The notes beneath the pieces were generated by a model. The model did no database searches. It was not told the origin of the DNA and saw nothing but the letters and a program-made list of their open reading frames with translations. A DNA stretch of 64,000 nucleotides from Bugula neritina (Eukaryota; Bryozoa; Gymnolaemata; Cheilostomatida; Bugulidae): NCBI GenBank assembly GCA_964035545.1, contig CAXIUT010000183.1:806001-870000 (forward strand). The letters are read 5' to 3'. This document shows positions 44,504 to 62,300 of this stretch, piece after piece. The position numbers and the translations under genes are program-made. Every line of letters begins with the position of its first letter. The first letter of the stretch is position 1.

Positions 44504-47500
44504 TTACCGAATATATGGTAAACTACTGAAATATACTGTAACGCATTGAAAAATACTGCAACATACTGAAATATATTGCGACACATTGCAATATACTGTA
44601 ACATACTGAAAAATGCTGTAGCACACTGAAATATACTGCAATTCACTGAAATATACTGCAACATACTGAAATACACCGCAACATCCTACAACACACTGAA
44701 ATACTTTGTAACATATTGAAATACACTGCAACACATTGAAATATACTGCAACATAACGAAATATATGGTAAACTACTGAAATATATTTTAACACATTGAA
44801 AAATACTGCAACATACTGAAATATATTTTAACACATTGAAAAATACTGCAACATACTGAAATATACTGTAACACACTGAAGTACACTGCAACTGACTGAA
44901 ATATACTGCAATATACAGAAATACACTGCAACATCCTACAAAATGCTGAAATACACTGTAACATATTGAAATACACTGCAACACATTGAAACATACTGCA
45001 ACATACCGAAATATATAGTAAACTACTGAAATAAACTGTAACACATTGAAAAATACTGCAACATACTGAAATATACTGCAACATACCTAAATATACGGTA
45101 ATATACTGAAATATACTATAACACACCGAAATATACTGCAACATACTGAAATACACTGTAACATACTGAAATATACTGCAACATACTTAAACACACTGCT
45201 ACATACTGCAACATACTGCAACATACTGCAACATACTGAAATACACTGTAACATACTGAAATAAACTGCAACATACTACAACATATTGAAATACACTGCA
45301 ACACATTGAAATATACTGCTACATACCTAAATATACGGTAATATACTGAAATATACTGTAACACATTGAAAAAACTGCAACATACTGAAATACACTGCAA
45401 CACACTGAAATACACCGCAAAATGCTACAACATGCTGAAATACACTGTAACATATTGAAATCCACTGCAACACATTGAAATATACTGCAACATACCGAAA
45501 TATATGGTAAACTAATGAAATATACTGTAACACATTGAAAAATACCGCAACATACTGAAATACACTGCAACACATTGAAATATACTGCTACATACCTAAA
45601 TATACGGTAATATACTGAAATATACTGTAACGCATTGCAAAATACTGCAACATACTGAAATACACTGCGACACACTGAAATACGCTGCAAAATACTACAA
45701 CATACTGAAATAAACTGTAACATATTGAAATACACTGCAATACATTGAAAAATAATGCAATATACTGAAATATACTGTAACACACTGAAATATACTGCAA
45801 CATACTGAAATACACTGTAACATACTGAAATATACTGCAACGTACTGAAATACACTGCTACATACTGAAATATACTGTAACATACTGCAACATACTGAAA
45901 TACACTGTAACATACTGAGATACACTGCCGCATACTGCAACATATTGAACTACACTGCAACACATTGAAATATATTGCAACTTATCGAATATATGGAAAA
46001 CTACTGAAATATACTGTAACGCATTGAAAGAGACTGCAACATACTGAAATATATTGCGACACATTGCAATATACTGTAATATACTGAAAAATGCTGTAGC
46101 ACACTGAAGTACACCGCAACATCCTACAACATACTAAAATACACTGTAACATTTCGAAATACACTGCAACACATTGAATTATACTGCAACATAACGAAAT
46201 ATATGGTAAACTACTGAAATATATTTTAACAAATTGAAAAATAGTGCAACATACTGAAATATACTGTAACACACTGAAGTATACTGCAACATACTGAAAT
46301 ACACTGTAACATACTGAAATATACTGCAACATACTAAAATACACTGCTACATACTGAAATATACTGCAACGTACTGCAACATACTGCAACATACTGAAAT
46401 ACACTGTAACATACTGAATTACACTGCAACATACTACCACATATTGAAATACACTGCAACACATTGAAATGTACTACAACATACCGAAATATATGGTAAA
46501 CTACTAAAATATACTGTAACAGATTGAAAAATACTGCAACATACTGAAATATACTGCGACACCTAGCAATATACTGTAACATACTGAAATATGCTCTAGC
46601 ACACTGAAATACAATGCAACTTACTGAAATATACTGCAACATGCTGAAATACACTGCAACATCCTACAATATGCTGAAATACACAGTAACATATTGAAAT
46701 ACACTGCAACACTTTGAAATATACTGCAACATACCGAAATATATGGTAAACTACTGCAACATACTACAACATACTGAAATACACTGCAACACATAGAAAT
46801 ATACTGCGACATACCTAGATATACGGTAATATACTGAAATATACTGTAACACATTGAAAAATACCGCAACATACTGAAATATACTGCGACACATTGCAAT
46901 ATACTGTAACATATTGAAATATGCTGTAGCACACTGAAATACACTGCAACATCCTACAACATACTGAAATACACTGTAACATATTGAAATACACTGCAAG
47001 AAATTGAAATAGACTGCAACATAACAAAATATATGGTAAACTACTGAAATAGACTTTAACACATTGAAAAATACTGCAACATACATAAATATACTGTAAC
47101 ACACTGAAATATACTGCAACATACTGAAATACACTGTAACATTCTGAAATATACTGCAACATACTGAAATACACTGCTACATACTGAAATATACTGCAAC
47201 ATACTGCAAAATACTGCAACATACTGAAATACACTGTAACATATTGAAGTACACTGCAACACATTGAAATATACTGCAACATACCAAAATATATGGTAAA
47301 CAACTGAAATATACTTTAACACATTGAAAAATACTGCAACATACTGAAATATACTGCGACACTTTGCAATATACTGTAACATACCGAAATATGCTCTAGC
47401 ACACTGAAATACACTGCAACTCACTGAAATATACTGCAACATACTGAAATACACTGTGACATCCTGAAATATACTGCAACATTCTGAAATACACTGCTAC

Positions 47501-48840
47501 ATACTGAAATATACTGCAACATACTGCAACATACTGAAATACACTGCAACATACTACAACATACTGAAATACGCTGCAACACATTGAAATATACTGCAAC
47601 ATACCTAAATATACGGTAATATACTGAAATATACTGTAACGCATTGCAAAATACTGCAACATACTGAAATACACTGCGACACACTGAAATACGCTGCAAA
47701 ATACTACAACATACTGAAATAAACTGTTATATATTGAAATACACTGCAATACATTGAAAAATAATGCAATATACTGAAATATACTGTAACACACTGAAAT
47801 ATACTGCAACATACTGAAATACACTGTAACATACTGAAATATACTGCAACGTACTGAAATACACTGCTACATACTGAAATATACTGTAGCATACTGCAAC
47901 ATACTGAAATACACTGTAACATACTGAGATACACTGCCGCATACTGCAACATATTGAAATACACTGCAACACATTGAAATATACTGCAACATAACAAAAT
48001 ATATGGTAAACTACTGAAATAGACTTTAACACATTGAAAAATACTGCAACATACTGTAATATACTGTAACACACTGAAGTATACTGCAACATACTGAAAT
48101 ACACTGTAACATACTGAAATATACTGCAACATACTGAAATACACTGCTACATACTGAAATATACTGCAACGTACTGCAACATACTCCAACATACTGAAAT
48201 ACACTGTAACATACTGAAATTCACTGCAACATACTACCACATATTGAAATACACTGCAACACATTGAAATGTACTTCAACATACCGAAATATAAGGTAAA
48301 CTACTAAAATATGCTGTAACATATTGAAAAATACTGCAACATACTGAAATATACTGCGACACCTAGCAATATACTGTAACATACTGAAATATGCTCTAGC
48401 ACACTGAAATACAATGCAACTTACTGAATAATACTGCAACATACTGAAATACACTGCAACATCCTACAATATGCTGAAATACACTGTAACATATTGAAAG
48501 ACACTGCAACACTTTGAAATATACTGCAACATACCGAAATATATGGTAAACTACTGCAACATACTACAACATATTGAAATACACTGCAACACATTGAAGT
48601 ATACTGCAACATACCTAAATATACGGTAATATACTGAAATATACTGTAACACACTGAAATATACTGCAACATACTGAAATACACTGTAACATACTGAAAT
48701 ATACTGCAACATACTGAAATACACTGCTACATACTGAAATATACTGCAACATACTGCAATACACTGTAACATACTGAAATACACTGCAACATACTACAAC
48801 ATATTGAAACACACTGCAACACATTGGAATACACTGCAAC
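44504..48840 (+). repeat. Second tract, higher-order copy 2 (4,337 bp)
   Basis: This is a near-identical repeat of 40167-44503 at offset 4,337, again with a single 310-bp module. It has a private variant at 45390-45400 (CAACACACTG where most copies have CAACGCACTG). Confidence 0.88.
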
Positions 48841-51800
48841 TTACCGAATATATGGTAAACTACTGAAATATACTGTAACGCATTGAAAAATACTGCAACA
48901 TACTGAAATATATTGAGACACATTGCAATATACTGTAACATACTGAAAAATGCTGTAGCACACTGAAATATACTGCAATTCACTGAAATATACTGCAACA
49001 TACTGAAATACACCGCAACATCCTACAACACACTGAAATACTTTGTAACATATTGAAATACACTGCAACACATTGAAATATACTGCAACATAACGAAATA
49101 TATGGTAAACTACTGAAATATATTTTAACACATTGAAAAATACTGCAACATACTGAAATATATTTTAACACATTGAAAAATACTGCAACATACTGAAATA
49201 TACTGTAACACACTGAAGTACACTGCAACTGACTGAAATATACTGCAATATACAGAAATACACTGCAACATCCTACAAAATGCTGAAATACACTGTAACA
49301 TATTGAAATACACTGCAACACATTGAAACATACTGCAACATACCGAAATATATAGTAAACTACTGAAATAAACTGTAACACATTGAAAAATACTGCAACA
49401 TACTGAAATATACTGCAACATACCTAAATATACGGTAATATACTGAAATATACTATAACACACCGAAATATACTGCAACATACTGAAATACACTGTAACA
49501 TACTGAAATATACTGTAACACACTGAAGTACACTGCAACTGACTGAAATATACTGCAATATACAGAAATACACTGCAACATCCTACAAAATGCTGAAATA
49601 CACTGTAACATATTGAAATACACTGCAACACATTGAAACATACTGCAACATACCGAAATATATAGTAAACTACTGAAATAAACTGTAACACATTGAAAAA
49701 TACTGCAACATACTGAAATATACTGCAACATACCTAAATATACGGTAATATACTGAAATATACTATAACACACCGAAATATACTGCAACATACTGAAATA
49801 CACTGTAACATACTGAAATATACTGCAACATACTTAAACACACTGCTACATACTGCAACATACTGCAACATACTGCAACATACTGAAATACACTGTAACA
49901 TACTGAAATAAACTGCAACATACTACAACATATTGAAATACACTGCAACACATTGAAATATACTGCTACATACCTAAATATACGGTAATATACTGAAATA
50001 TACTGTAACACATTGAAAAAACTGCAACATACTGAAATACACTGCAACGCACTGAAATACACCGCAAAATGCTACAACATGCTGAAATACACTGTAACAT
50101 ATTGAAATCCACTGCAACACATTGAAATATACTGCAACATACCGAAATATATGGTAAACTAATGAAATATACTGTAACACATTGAAAAATACCGCAACAT
50201 ACTGAAATACACTGCAACACATTGAAATATACTGCTACATACCTAAATATACGGTAATATACTGAAATATACTGTAACGCATTGCAAAATACTGCAACAT
50301 ACTGAAATACACTGCGACACACTGAAATACGCTGCAAAATACTACAACATACTGAAATAAACTGTAACATATTGAAATACACTGCAATACATTGAAAAAT
50401 AATGCAATATACTGAAATATACTGTAACACACTGAAATATACTGCAACATACTGAAATACACTGTAACATACTGAAATATACTGCAACGTACTGAAAAAC
50501 ACTGCTACATACTGAAATATACTGTAACATACTGCAACATACTGAAATACACTGTAACATACTGAGATACACTCCCGCATACTGCAACATATTGAACTAC
50601 ACTGCAACACATTGAAATATATTGCAACTTATCGAATATATGGAAAACTACTGAAATATACTGTAACGCATTGAAAGAGACTGCAACATACTGAAATATA
50701 TTGCGACACATTGCAATATACTGTAATATACTGAAAAATGCTGTAGCACACTGAAGTACACCGCAACATCCTACAACATACTAAAATACACTGTAACATT
50801 TCGAAATACACTGCAACACATTGAATTATACTGCAACATAACGAAATATATGGTAAACTACTGAAATATATTTTAACAAATTGAAAAATAGTGCAACATA
50901 CTGAAATATACTGTAACACACTGAAGTATACTGCAACATACTGAAATACACTGTAACATACTGAAATATACTGCAACATACTAAAATACACTGCTACATA
51001 CTGAAATATACTGCAACGTACTGCAACATACTGCAACATACTGAAATACACTGTAACATACTGAATTACACTGCAACATACTACCACATATTGAAATACA
51101 CTGCAACACATTGAAATGTACTGCAACATACCGAAATATATGGTAAACTACTAAAATATACTGTAACAGATTGAAAAATACTGCAACATACTGAAATATA
51201 CTGCGACACCTAGCAATATACTGTAACATACTGAAATATGCTCTAGCACACTGAAATACAATGCAACTTACTGAAATATACTGCAACATGCTGAAATACA
51301 CTGCAACATCCTACAATATGCTGAAATACACAGTAACATATTGAAATACACTGCAACACTTTGAAATATACTGCAACATACCGAAATATATGGTAAACTA
51401 CTGCAACATACTACAACATACTGAAATACACTGCAACACATAGAAATATACTGCGACATACCTAGATATACGGTAATATACTGAAATATACTGTAACACA
51501 TTGAAAAATACCGCAACATACTGAAATATACTGCGACACATTGCAATATACTGTAACATATTGAAATATGCTGTAGCACACTGAAATACACTGCAACATC
51601 CTACAACATACTGAAATACACTGTAACATATTGAAATACACTGCAAGAAATTGAAATAGACTGCAACATAACAAAATATATGGTAAACTACTGAAATAGA
51701 CTTTAACACATTGAAAAATACTGCAACATACATAAATATACTGTAACACACTGAAATATACTGCAACATACTGAAATACACTGTAACATTCTGAAATATA

Positions 51801-53300
51801 CTGCAACATACTGAAATACACTGCTACATACTGAAATATACTGCAACATACTGCAAAATACTGCAACATACTGAAATACACTGTAACATATTGAAGTACA
51901 CTGCAACACATTGAAATATACTGCAACATACCAAAATATATGGTAAACAACTGAAATATACTTTAACACATTGAAAAATACTGCAACATACTGAAATATA
52001 CTGCGACACTTTGCAATATACTGTAACATACCGAAATATGCTCTAGCACACTGAAATACACTGCAACTCACTGAAATATACTGCAACAAAACTGAAATAC
52101 ACTGTGACATCCTGAAATATACTGCAACATTCTGAAATACACTGCTACATACTGAAATATACTGCAACATACTGCAACATACTGAAATACACTGCAACAT
52201 ACTACAACATACTGAAATACGCTGCAACACATTGAAATATACTGCAACATACCTAAATATACGGTAATATACTGAAATATACTGTAACGCATTGCAAAAT
52301 ACTGCAACATACTGAAATACACTGCGACACACTGAAATACGCTGCAAAATACTACAACATACTGAAATAAACTGTTATATATTGAAATACACTGCAATAC
52401 ATTGAAAAATAATGCAATATACTGAAATATACTGTAACACACTGAAATATACTGCAACATACTGAAATACACTGTAACATACTGAAATATACTGCAACGT
52501 ACTGAAATACACTGCTACATACTGAAATATACTGTAGCATACTGCAACATACTGAAATACACTGTAACATACTGAGATACACTGCCGCATACTGCAACAT
52601 ATTGAAATACACTGCAACACATTGAAATATACTGCAACATAACAAAATATATGGTAAACTACTGAAATAGACTTTAACACATTGAAAAATACTGCAACAT
52701 ACTGTAATATACTGTAACACACTGAAGTATACTGCAACATACTGAAATACACTGTAACATACTGAAATATACTGCAACATACTGAAATACACTGCTACAT
52801 ACTGAAATATACTGCAACGTACTGCAACATACTCCAACATACTGAAATACACTGTAACATACTGAAATTCACTGCAACATACTACCACATATTGAAATAC
52901 ACTGCAACACATTGAAATGTACTTCAACATACCGAAATATAAGGTAAACTACTAAAATATGCTGTAACATATTGAAAAATACTGCAACATACTGAAATAT
53001 ACTGCGACACCTAGCAATATACTGTAACATACTGAAATATGCTCTAGCACACTGAAATACAATGCAACTTACTGAATAATACTGCAACATACTGAAATAC
53101 ACTGCAACATCCTACAATATGCTGAAATACACTGTAACATATTGAAAGACACTGCAACACTTTGAAATATACTGCAACATACCGAAATATATGGTAAACT
53201 ACTGCAACATACTACAACATATTGAAATACACTGCAACACATTGAAGTATACTGCAACATACCTAAATATACGGTAATATACTGAAATATACTGTAACAC
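48841..53300 (+). repeat. Second tract, higher-order copy 3
   Basis: This follows copy 2 at +4,337, then at +4,647 after the 310-bp duplication near 49.2-49.8 kb. It matches copy 3 of the first tract at offset 38,506 before the insertion point and 33,141 after it. Shared private variants include ACTCCCGCAT at 50571 and TGTACTGCAAC at 51117. The equivalent of the insertion site is intact at about 51066. Confidence 0.88.
49191..49810 (+). repeat. 310-bp tandem duplication, second tract copy 3
   Basis: This is the same two-copy 310-bp module as at 10685-11304, displaced by 38,506. It is the only duplicated module in the second tract, so it came with the segmental duplication rather than arising separately in each unit. 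Confidence 0.85.
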
Positions 53301-56300
53301 ATTGAAAAATCCTGCAACATACTGAAATATACTGTAACACACTGAAGTATACTGCAACATACTGAAATACACTGCAACGCACTGAAATACACCGCAAAAT
53401 ACTACAACATGCTGAAATACACTGTAACATATTGAAATCCACTGCAACACATTGAAATATACTGCAACATACCGAAATATATGGTAAACTAATGAAATAT
53501 ACTGTAACACATTGAAAAATACCGCAACATACTGAAATATACTGCGACACATTGCAATATACTGTAACATATTGAAATATGCTGTAGCACACTGAAATAC
53601 ACTGCAACATCCTACAACATACTGAAATACACTGTAACATATTGAAATACACTGCAAGAAATTGAAATAGACTGCAACATAACAAAATAAATGGTAAACT
53701 ACTGAAATAGACTTTAACACATTGAAAAATACTGCAACATACAGAAATATACTGTAACACACTGAAATATACTGCAACATACTGAAATACACTGTAACAT
53801 TCTGAAAAATACTGCAACATACTGAAATACACTGCTACATACTGAAATATACTGCAACATACTGCAAAATACTGCAACATACTGAAATACACTGTAACAT
53901 ATTGAAGTACACTGCAACACATTGAAATATACTGCAACATACCAAAATATATGGTAAACAACTGAAATATACTTCAACACATTGAAAAATACTGCAACAT
54001 ACTGAAATATACTGCGACACTTTGCAATATACTGTAACATACCGAAATATGCTCTAGCACACTGAAATACACTGCAACTCACTGAAATATACTGCAACAT
54101 ACTGAAATACACTGTGACATCCTGAAATATACTGCAAAATTCTGAAATACACTGCTACATACTGAAATATACTGCAACATACTGCAACATACTGAAATAC
54201 ACTGCAACATACTACAACATACTGAAATACGCTGCAACACATTGAAATATACTGCAACATACCTAAATATACGGTAATATACCGAAATATACTGTAACAC
54301 ATTGCAAAATACTGCAACATACTGAAATACACTGCGACACACTGAAATACGCTGCAAAATACAACAACATACTGAAATAAACTGTAACATATTGAAACAC
54401 CCTGCAATACATTGAAAAATAATGCAATATACTGAAATATACTGTAACACACTGAAATATACTGCAACATCCTACAATATGCTGAAATACACTGTAACAT
54501 ATTGAAATACACTGCAACACTTTGAAATATACTGCAACATACCGAAATAAATGGTAAACTACTGCAACATACTACAACATATTGAAATACACTGCAACAC
54601 ATTGAAGTATACTGCAACATACCTAAACATACGGTAATATACTGAAATATACTGTAACACATTGAAAAATCCTGCAACATACTGAAATATACTGTAACAT
54701 ATTGAAATACACTGCAACACACTGAAATATACTGCAACATACTGAAATACACTGTAACATACTGAAATATACTGCAACATACTGAAATACACTGCTACAT
54801 ACTGCAACATACTGCAACATACTGCAACATACTGAAATACACTGTAACATACTGAAATAAACTGCAACATACTACAACATATTGAAATACACTGCAACAC
54901 ATTGAAATATACTGCTACATACCTAAATATACGGTAATATACTGAAATATACTGTAACACATTGAAAAATCCTGCAACATACTGAAATATACTGTAACAC
55001 ACCGAAATATACTGCAACATACTGAAATACACTGTAACATACTGAAATATACTGCAACATACTGAAATACACTGCTACATACTGAAATATGCTGCAACAT
55101 ACTGCAACATACTGAAATACACTGTAACTTACTGAAATAAACTGCAACACACTACAACATATTGAAATACACTGCAACACATTGAAATATACTGCAACAT
55201 ACCTAAATATACGGTAATATACTGAAATTCACTGTAACGCATTGCAAAATACTGCAACATACTGAAATTCACTGCGACACACTGAAATACGCTGCAAAAT
55301 ACTACAACATACTGAAATAAACTGTAACATATTGAAATACACTGCAACACATTGAAAAATACTGCAACATACTGAAATATACTGTAACACACTGAAATAT
55401 ACTGCAACATACTGAAATACACTGTAACATACTGAAATATACTGCAACATACTGAAATACACTGCTACATACTGAAATATACTGCAACATACTGCAACAT
55501 ACTGCAATACACTGTAACATACTGAAATACACTGCAACATACTACAACATATTGAAACACACTGCAACACATTGAAATACACTGCAACTTACCGAATATA
55601 TGGTAAACTACTGAAATATACTGTAACGCATTGAAAAATACTGCAACATACTGAAATATATTGCGACACATTGCAATATACTGTAACATACTGAAAAATG
55701 CTGTAGCACACTGAAATATACTGCAATTCACTGAAATATACTGCAACATACTGAAATACACCGCAACATCCTACAACATACTGAAATACTTTGTAACATA
55801 TTGAAATACACTGCAACACATTGAAATATACTGCAACATAACGAAATATATGGTAAACTACTGAAATATATTTTAACACATTGAAAAATACTGCAACATA
55901 CTGAAATATATTTTAACACATTGAAAAATACTGCAACATACTGAAATATACTGTAACACACTGAAGTACACTGCAACTGACTGAAATATACTGCAATATA
56001 CAGAAATACACTGCAACATCCTACAAAATGCTGAAATACACTGTAACATATTGAAATACACTGCAACACATTGAAACATACTGCAACATACCGAAATATA
56101 TAGTAAACTACTGAAATAAACTGTAACACATTGAAAAATACTGCAACATACTGAAATATACTGCAACATACCTAAATATACGGTAATATGCTGAAATATA
56201 CTATAACACACCGAAATATACTGCAACATACTGAAATACACTGTAACATACTGAAATATACTGCAACATACTTAAATACACTGCTACATACTGCAACATA

Positions 56301-59300
56301 CTGCAACATACTGAAATACACTGTAACATACTGAAACAAACTGCAACATACTACAACATATTGAAATACACTGCAACACATTGAAATATACTACTACATA
56401 CCTAAATATACGGTAATATACTGAAATATACTGTAACACATTGAAAAAACTGCAACATACTGAAATACACTGCAACGCACTGAAATACACCGCAAAATAC
56501 TACAACATGCTGAAATACACTGTAACATATTGAAATCCACTGCAACACATTGAAATATACTGCAACATACCGAAATATATGGTAAACTAATGAAATATAC
56601 TGTAACACATTGAAAAATACCGCAACATACTGAAATATACTGCGACACATTGCAATATACTGTAACATATTGAAATATGCTGTAGCACACTGAAATACAC
56701 TGCAACATCCTACAACATACTGAAATACACTGTAACATATTGAAATACACTGCAACACATTGAAGTATACTGCAACATACCTAAATATACGGTAATATAC
56801 TGAAATATACTGTAACACATTGAAAAATCCTGCAACATACTGAAATATACTGTAACATATTGAAATACACTGCAACACACTGAAATATACTGCAACATAC
56901 TGAAATACACTGTAACATACTGAAACATACTGCAACATACTGAAATACACTGCTACATACTGCAACATACTGCAACATACTGCAACATACTGAAATACAC
57001 TGTAACATACTGAAATAAACTGCAACATACTACAACATATTGAAATACACTGCAACACATTGAAATATACTGCTACATACCTAAATATACGGTAATTACT
57101 GAAATATACTGCAACATACTGAAATACACTGCAACATACTGAAATACACTGCTACATACTGAAATATACTGCAACGTACTGCAACATACTCCAACATACT
57201 GAAATACACTGTAACATACTGAAATTCACTGCAACATACCACCACATATTGAAATACACTGCAACACATTGAAATGTACTTCAACATACCGAAATATAAG
57301 GTAAACTACTAAAATATGCTGTAACATATTGAAAAATACTGCAACATACTGAAATATACTGCGACACCTAGCAATATACTGTAACATACTGAAATATGCT
57401 CTAGCACACTGAAATACAATGCAACTTACTGAAATATACTGCAACATATTGAAATACACTGCAACACTTTGAAATATACTGCAACATACCGAAATATATG
57501 GTAAACTACTGCAACATACTACAACATATTGAAATACACTGCAACACACTGAAATATACTGCAACATACTGAAATACACTGTAACATACTGAAATATACT
57601 GCAACATACTGAAATACACTGCTACATACTGCAACATACTGCAACATACTGCAACATACTGAAATACACTGTAACATACTGAAATAAACTGCAACATACT
57701 ACAACATATTGAAATACACTGCAACACATTGAAATATACTGCTACATACCTAAATATACGGTAATATACTGAAATATACTGTAACACATTGAAAAATCCT
57801 GCAACATACTGAAATATACTGTAACACACCGAAATATACTGCAACATACTGAAATACACTGTAACATACTGAAATATACTGCAACATACTGAAATACACT
57901 GCTACATACTGAAATATGCTGCAACATACTGCAACATACTGAAATACACTGTAACATACTGAAATAAACTGCAACACACTACAACATATTGAAATACACT
58001 GCAACACATTGAAATATACTGCAACACACCTAAATATACGGTAATATACTGAAATTCACTGTAACGCATTGAAAAATACCGCAACATACTGAAATATACT
58101 GCGACACATTGCAATATACTGTAACATATTGAAATATGCTGTAGCACACTGAAATACACTGCAACATCCTACAACATACTGAAATACACTGTAACATATT
58201 GAAATACACTGCAAGAAATTGAAATAGACTGCAACATAACAAAATATATGGTAAACTACTGAAATAGACTTTAACACATTGAAAAATACTGCAACATACA
58301 GAAATATACTGTAACACACTGAAATATACTGCAACATACTGAAATACACTGTAACATTCTGAAATATACTGCAACATACTGAAATACACTGCTACATACT
58401 GAAATATACTGCAACATACTGCAAAATACTGCAACATACTGAAATACACTGTAACATATTGAATTACACTGCAACACATTGAAATATACTGCAAGATACC
58501 AAAATATATGGTAAACAACTGAAATATACTTTAACACATTGAAAAATACTGCAACATACTGAAATATATTTTAACACATTGAAAAATACTGCAACATACT
58601 GAAATATACTGTAACACACTGAAGTACACTGCAACTGACTGAAATATACTGCAATATACAGAAATACACTGCAACATCCTACAAAATGCTGAAATACACT
58701 GTAACATATTGAAATACACTGCAACACATTGAAACATACTGCAACATACCGAAATATATAGTAAACTACTGAAATAAACTGTAACACATTGAAAAATACT
58801 GCAACATACTGAAATATACTGCAACATACCTAAATATACGGTAATATACTGAAATATACTATAACACACCGAAATATACTGCAACATACTGAAATACACT
58901 GTAACATACCGAAATATACTGCAACATACTTAAATACACTGCTACATACTGCAACATACTGCAACATACTGCAACATACTGAAATACACTGTAACATACT
59001 GAAATAAACTGCAACATACTACAACATATTGAAATACACTGCAACACATTGAAATATACTGCTACATACCTAAAAATACCGCAACATACTGAAATATACT
59101 GCGACACATTGCAATATACTGTAACATATTGAAATATGCTGTAGCACACTGAAATACACTGCAACATCCTACAACATACTGAAATACACTGTAACATATT
59201 GAAATACACTGCAAGAAATTGAAATAAACTGCAACATAACACAATATATGGTAAACTACTGAAATAGACTTTAACACATTGAAAAATACTGCAACATACA

Positions 59301-62300
59301 GAAATATACTGTAACACACTGAAATATGCTGCAACATACTGAAATACACTGTAACATTCTGAAAAATACTGCAACATACTGAAATACACTGCTACATACT
59401 GAAATATACTGCAACATACTGCAAAATACTGCAACATACTGAAATACACTGTAACATATTGAAGTACACTGCAACACATTGAAATATACTGCAACATACC
59501 AAAATATATGGTAAACAACTGAAATATACTTTAACACATTGAAAAATACTGCAACATACTGAAATATACTGCGACACTTTGCAATATACTGTAACATACC
59601 GAAATATGCTCTAGCACACTGAAATACACTGCAACTCACTGAAATATACTGCAACATACTGAAATAGACTTTAACATATTGAAAAATACTGCAACATACT
59701 GAAATATACTGCGACACCTAGCAATATACTGTAACATACTGAAATATGCTCTAGCACACTGAAATACAATGCAACTTACTGAAATATACTGCAACATACT
59801 GAAGTACACTGCAACATCCTACAATATGCTGAAATACACTGTAACATATTGAAATACACTGCAACACTTTGAAATATACTGCAACATACCGAAATATGCT
59901 CCAGCACACTGAAATACACTGCAACTCACTGAAATATACTGCAACATACTGAAATACACTGTGACATCCTGAAATATACTGCAACATTCAGAAATACACT
60001 GCTACATACTGAAATATACTGCAACATACTGCAACATACTGAAATACACTGCAACATACTACAACATACTGAAATACGCTGCAACACATTGAAATATACT
60101 GCAACATACCTAAATATACGGTAATATACCGAAATATACTGTAACGCATTGCAAAATACTGCAACATACTGAAATACACTGCAACATCCTACAATATGCT
60201 GAAATACACTGTAACATATTGAAATACACTGCAACACTTTGAAATATACTGCAACATACCGAAATATATGGTAAACTACTGCAACATACTACAACATATT
60301 GAAATACACTGCAACACATTGAAGTATACTGCAACATACCTAAATATACGGTAATATACTGAAATATACTGTAACACATTGAAAAATCCTGCAACATACT
60401 GAAATATACTGTAACACACCGAAATATACTGCAACATACTGAAATACACTGTAACATACTGAAATATACTGCAACATACTGAAATACACTGCTACATACT
60501 GAAATATGCTGCAACATACTGCAACATACTGAAATACACTGTAACATACTGAAATAAACTGCAACATACTACAACATATTGAAATACACTGCAACACATT
60601 GAAATATACTGCAACATACCTAAATGTACGGTAATATACTGAAATTCACTGTAACGCATTGCAAAATACTGCAACATACTGAAATTCACTGCGACACACT
60701 GAAATACGCTGCAAAATACTACAACATACTGAAATAAACTGTAACATATTGAAATACACTGCAACACATTGAAAAGTACTGTAACATAATGAAATATACT
60801 GTAACACACTGAAATATACTGCAACATACTGAAATACACTGTAACATACTGAAATATACTGCAACATACTGAAATATACTGCTACATACTGAAATATACT
60901 GCAACATACTGCAACATACTGCAATACACTGTAACATACTGAAATACACTGCAACATACTACAACATATTGAAACACACTGCAACACATTGAAATACACT
61001 GCAACTTACCGAATATATGGTAAACTACTGAAATATACTGTAACGCATTGAAAAATACTGCAACATACTGAAATATATTGCGACACATTGCAATATACTG
61101 TAACATACTGAAAAATGCTGTAGCACACTGAAATATACTGCAATTCACTGAAATATACTGCAACATACTGAAATACACCGCAACATCCTACAACATACTG
61201 AAATACTTTGTAACATATTGAAATACACTGCAACACATTGAAATATACTGCAACATAACGAAATATATGGTAAACTACTGAAATATATTTTAACACATTG
61301 AAAAATACTGCAACATACTGAAATATATTTTAACACATTGAAAAATACTGCAACATACTGAAATATACTGTAACACACTGAAGTACACTGCAACTCACTG
61401 AAATATACTGCAATATACAGAAATACACTGCAACATCCTACAAAATGCTGAAATACACTGTAACATATTGAAATACACTGCAACACATTGAAAGATACTG
61501 CAACATACCGAAATATATAGTAAACTACTGAAATATACTGTAACACATTGAAAAATACTGCAACATACTGAAATATACTGCAACATACCTAAATATACGG
61601 TAATATACTGAAATATACTGTAACACACCGAAATATACTGCAACATACTGAAATACACTGTAACATACTGAAATATACTGCAACATACTGAAATACACTG
61701 CTACATACTGCAACATACTGCAACATACTGCAACATACTGAAATACACTGTAACATACTGAAATAAACTGCAACATACTACAACATATTGAAATACACTG
61801 CAACACATTGAAATATACTGCTACATACCTAAATATACGGTAATATACTGAAATATACTGTAACACATTGAAAAAACTGCAACATACTGAAATACACTGC
61901 AACGCACTGAAATGCACCGCAAAATACTACAACATGCTGAAATGCACTGTAACATATTGAAATCCACTGCAACACATTGAAATATACTGCAACATACTGA
62001 AATATATTGCGACACATTGCAATATACTGTAATATACTGAAAAATGCTGTAGCACACTGAAATATACTGCAATTCGCTGAAATATACTGCAACATACTGA
62101 AATACACCGCAACATCCTACAACATACTAAAATACACTGTAACATTTCGAAATACACTGCAACACATTGAATTATACTGAAACATAACGAAATATATGGT
62201 AAACTACTGAAATATATTTTAACAAATTGAAAAATACTGCAACATACTGAAATATACTGTAACACACTGAAGTATACTGCAACATACTGAAATACACTGT

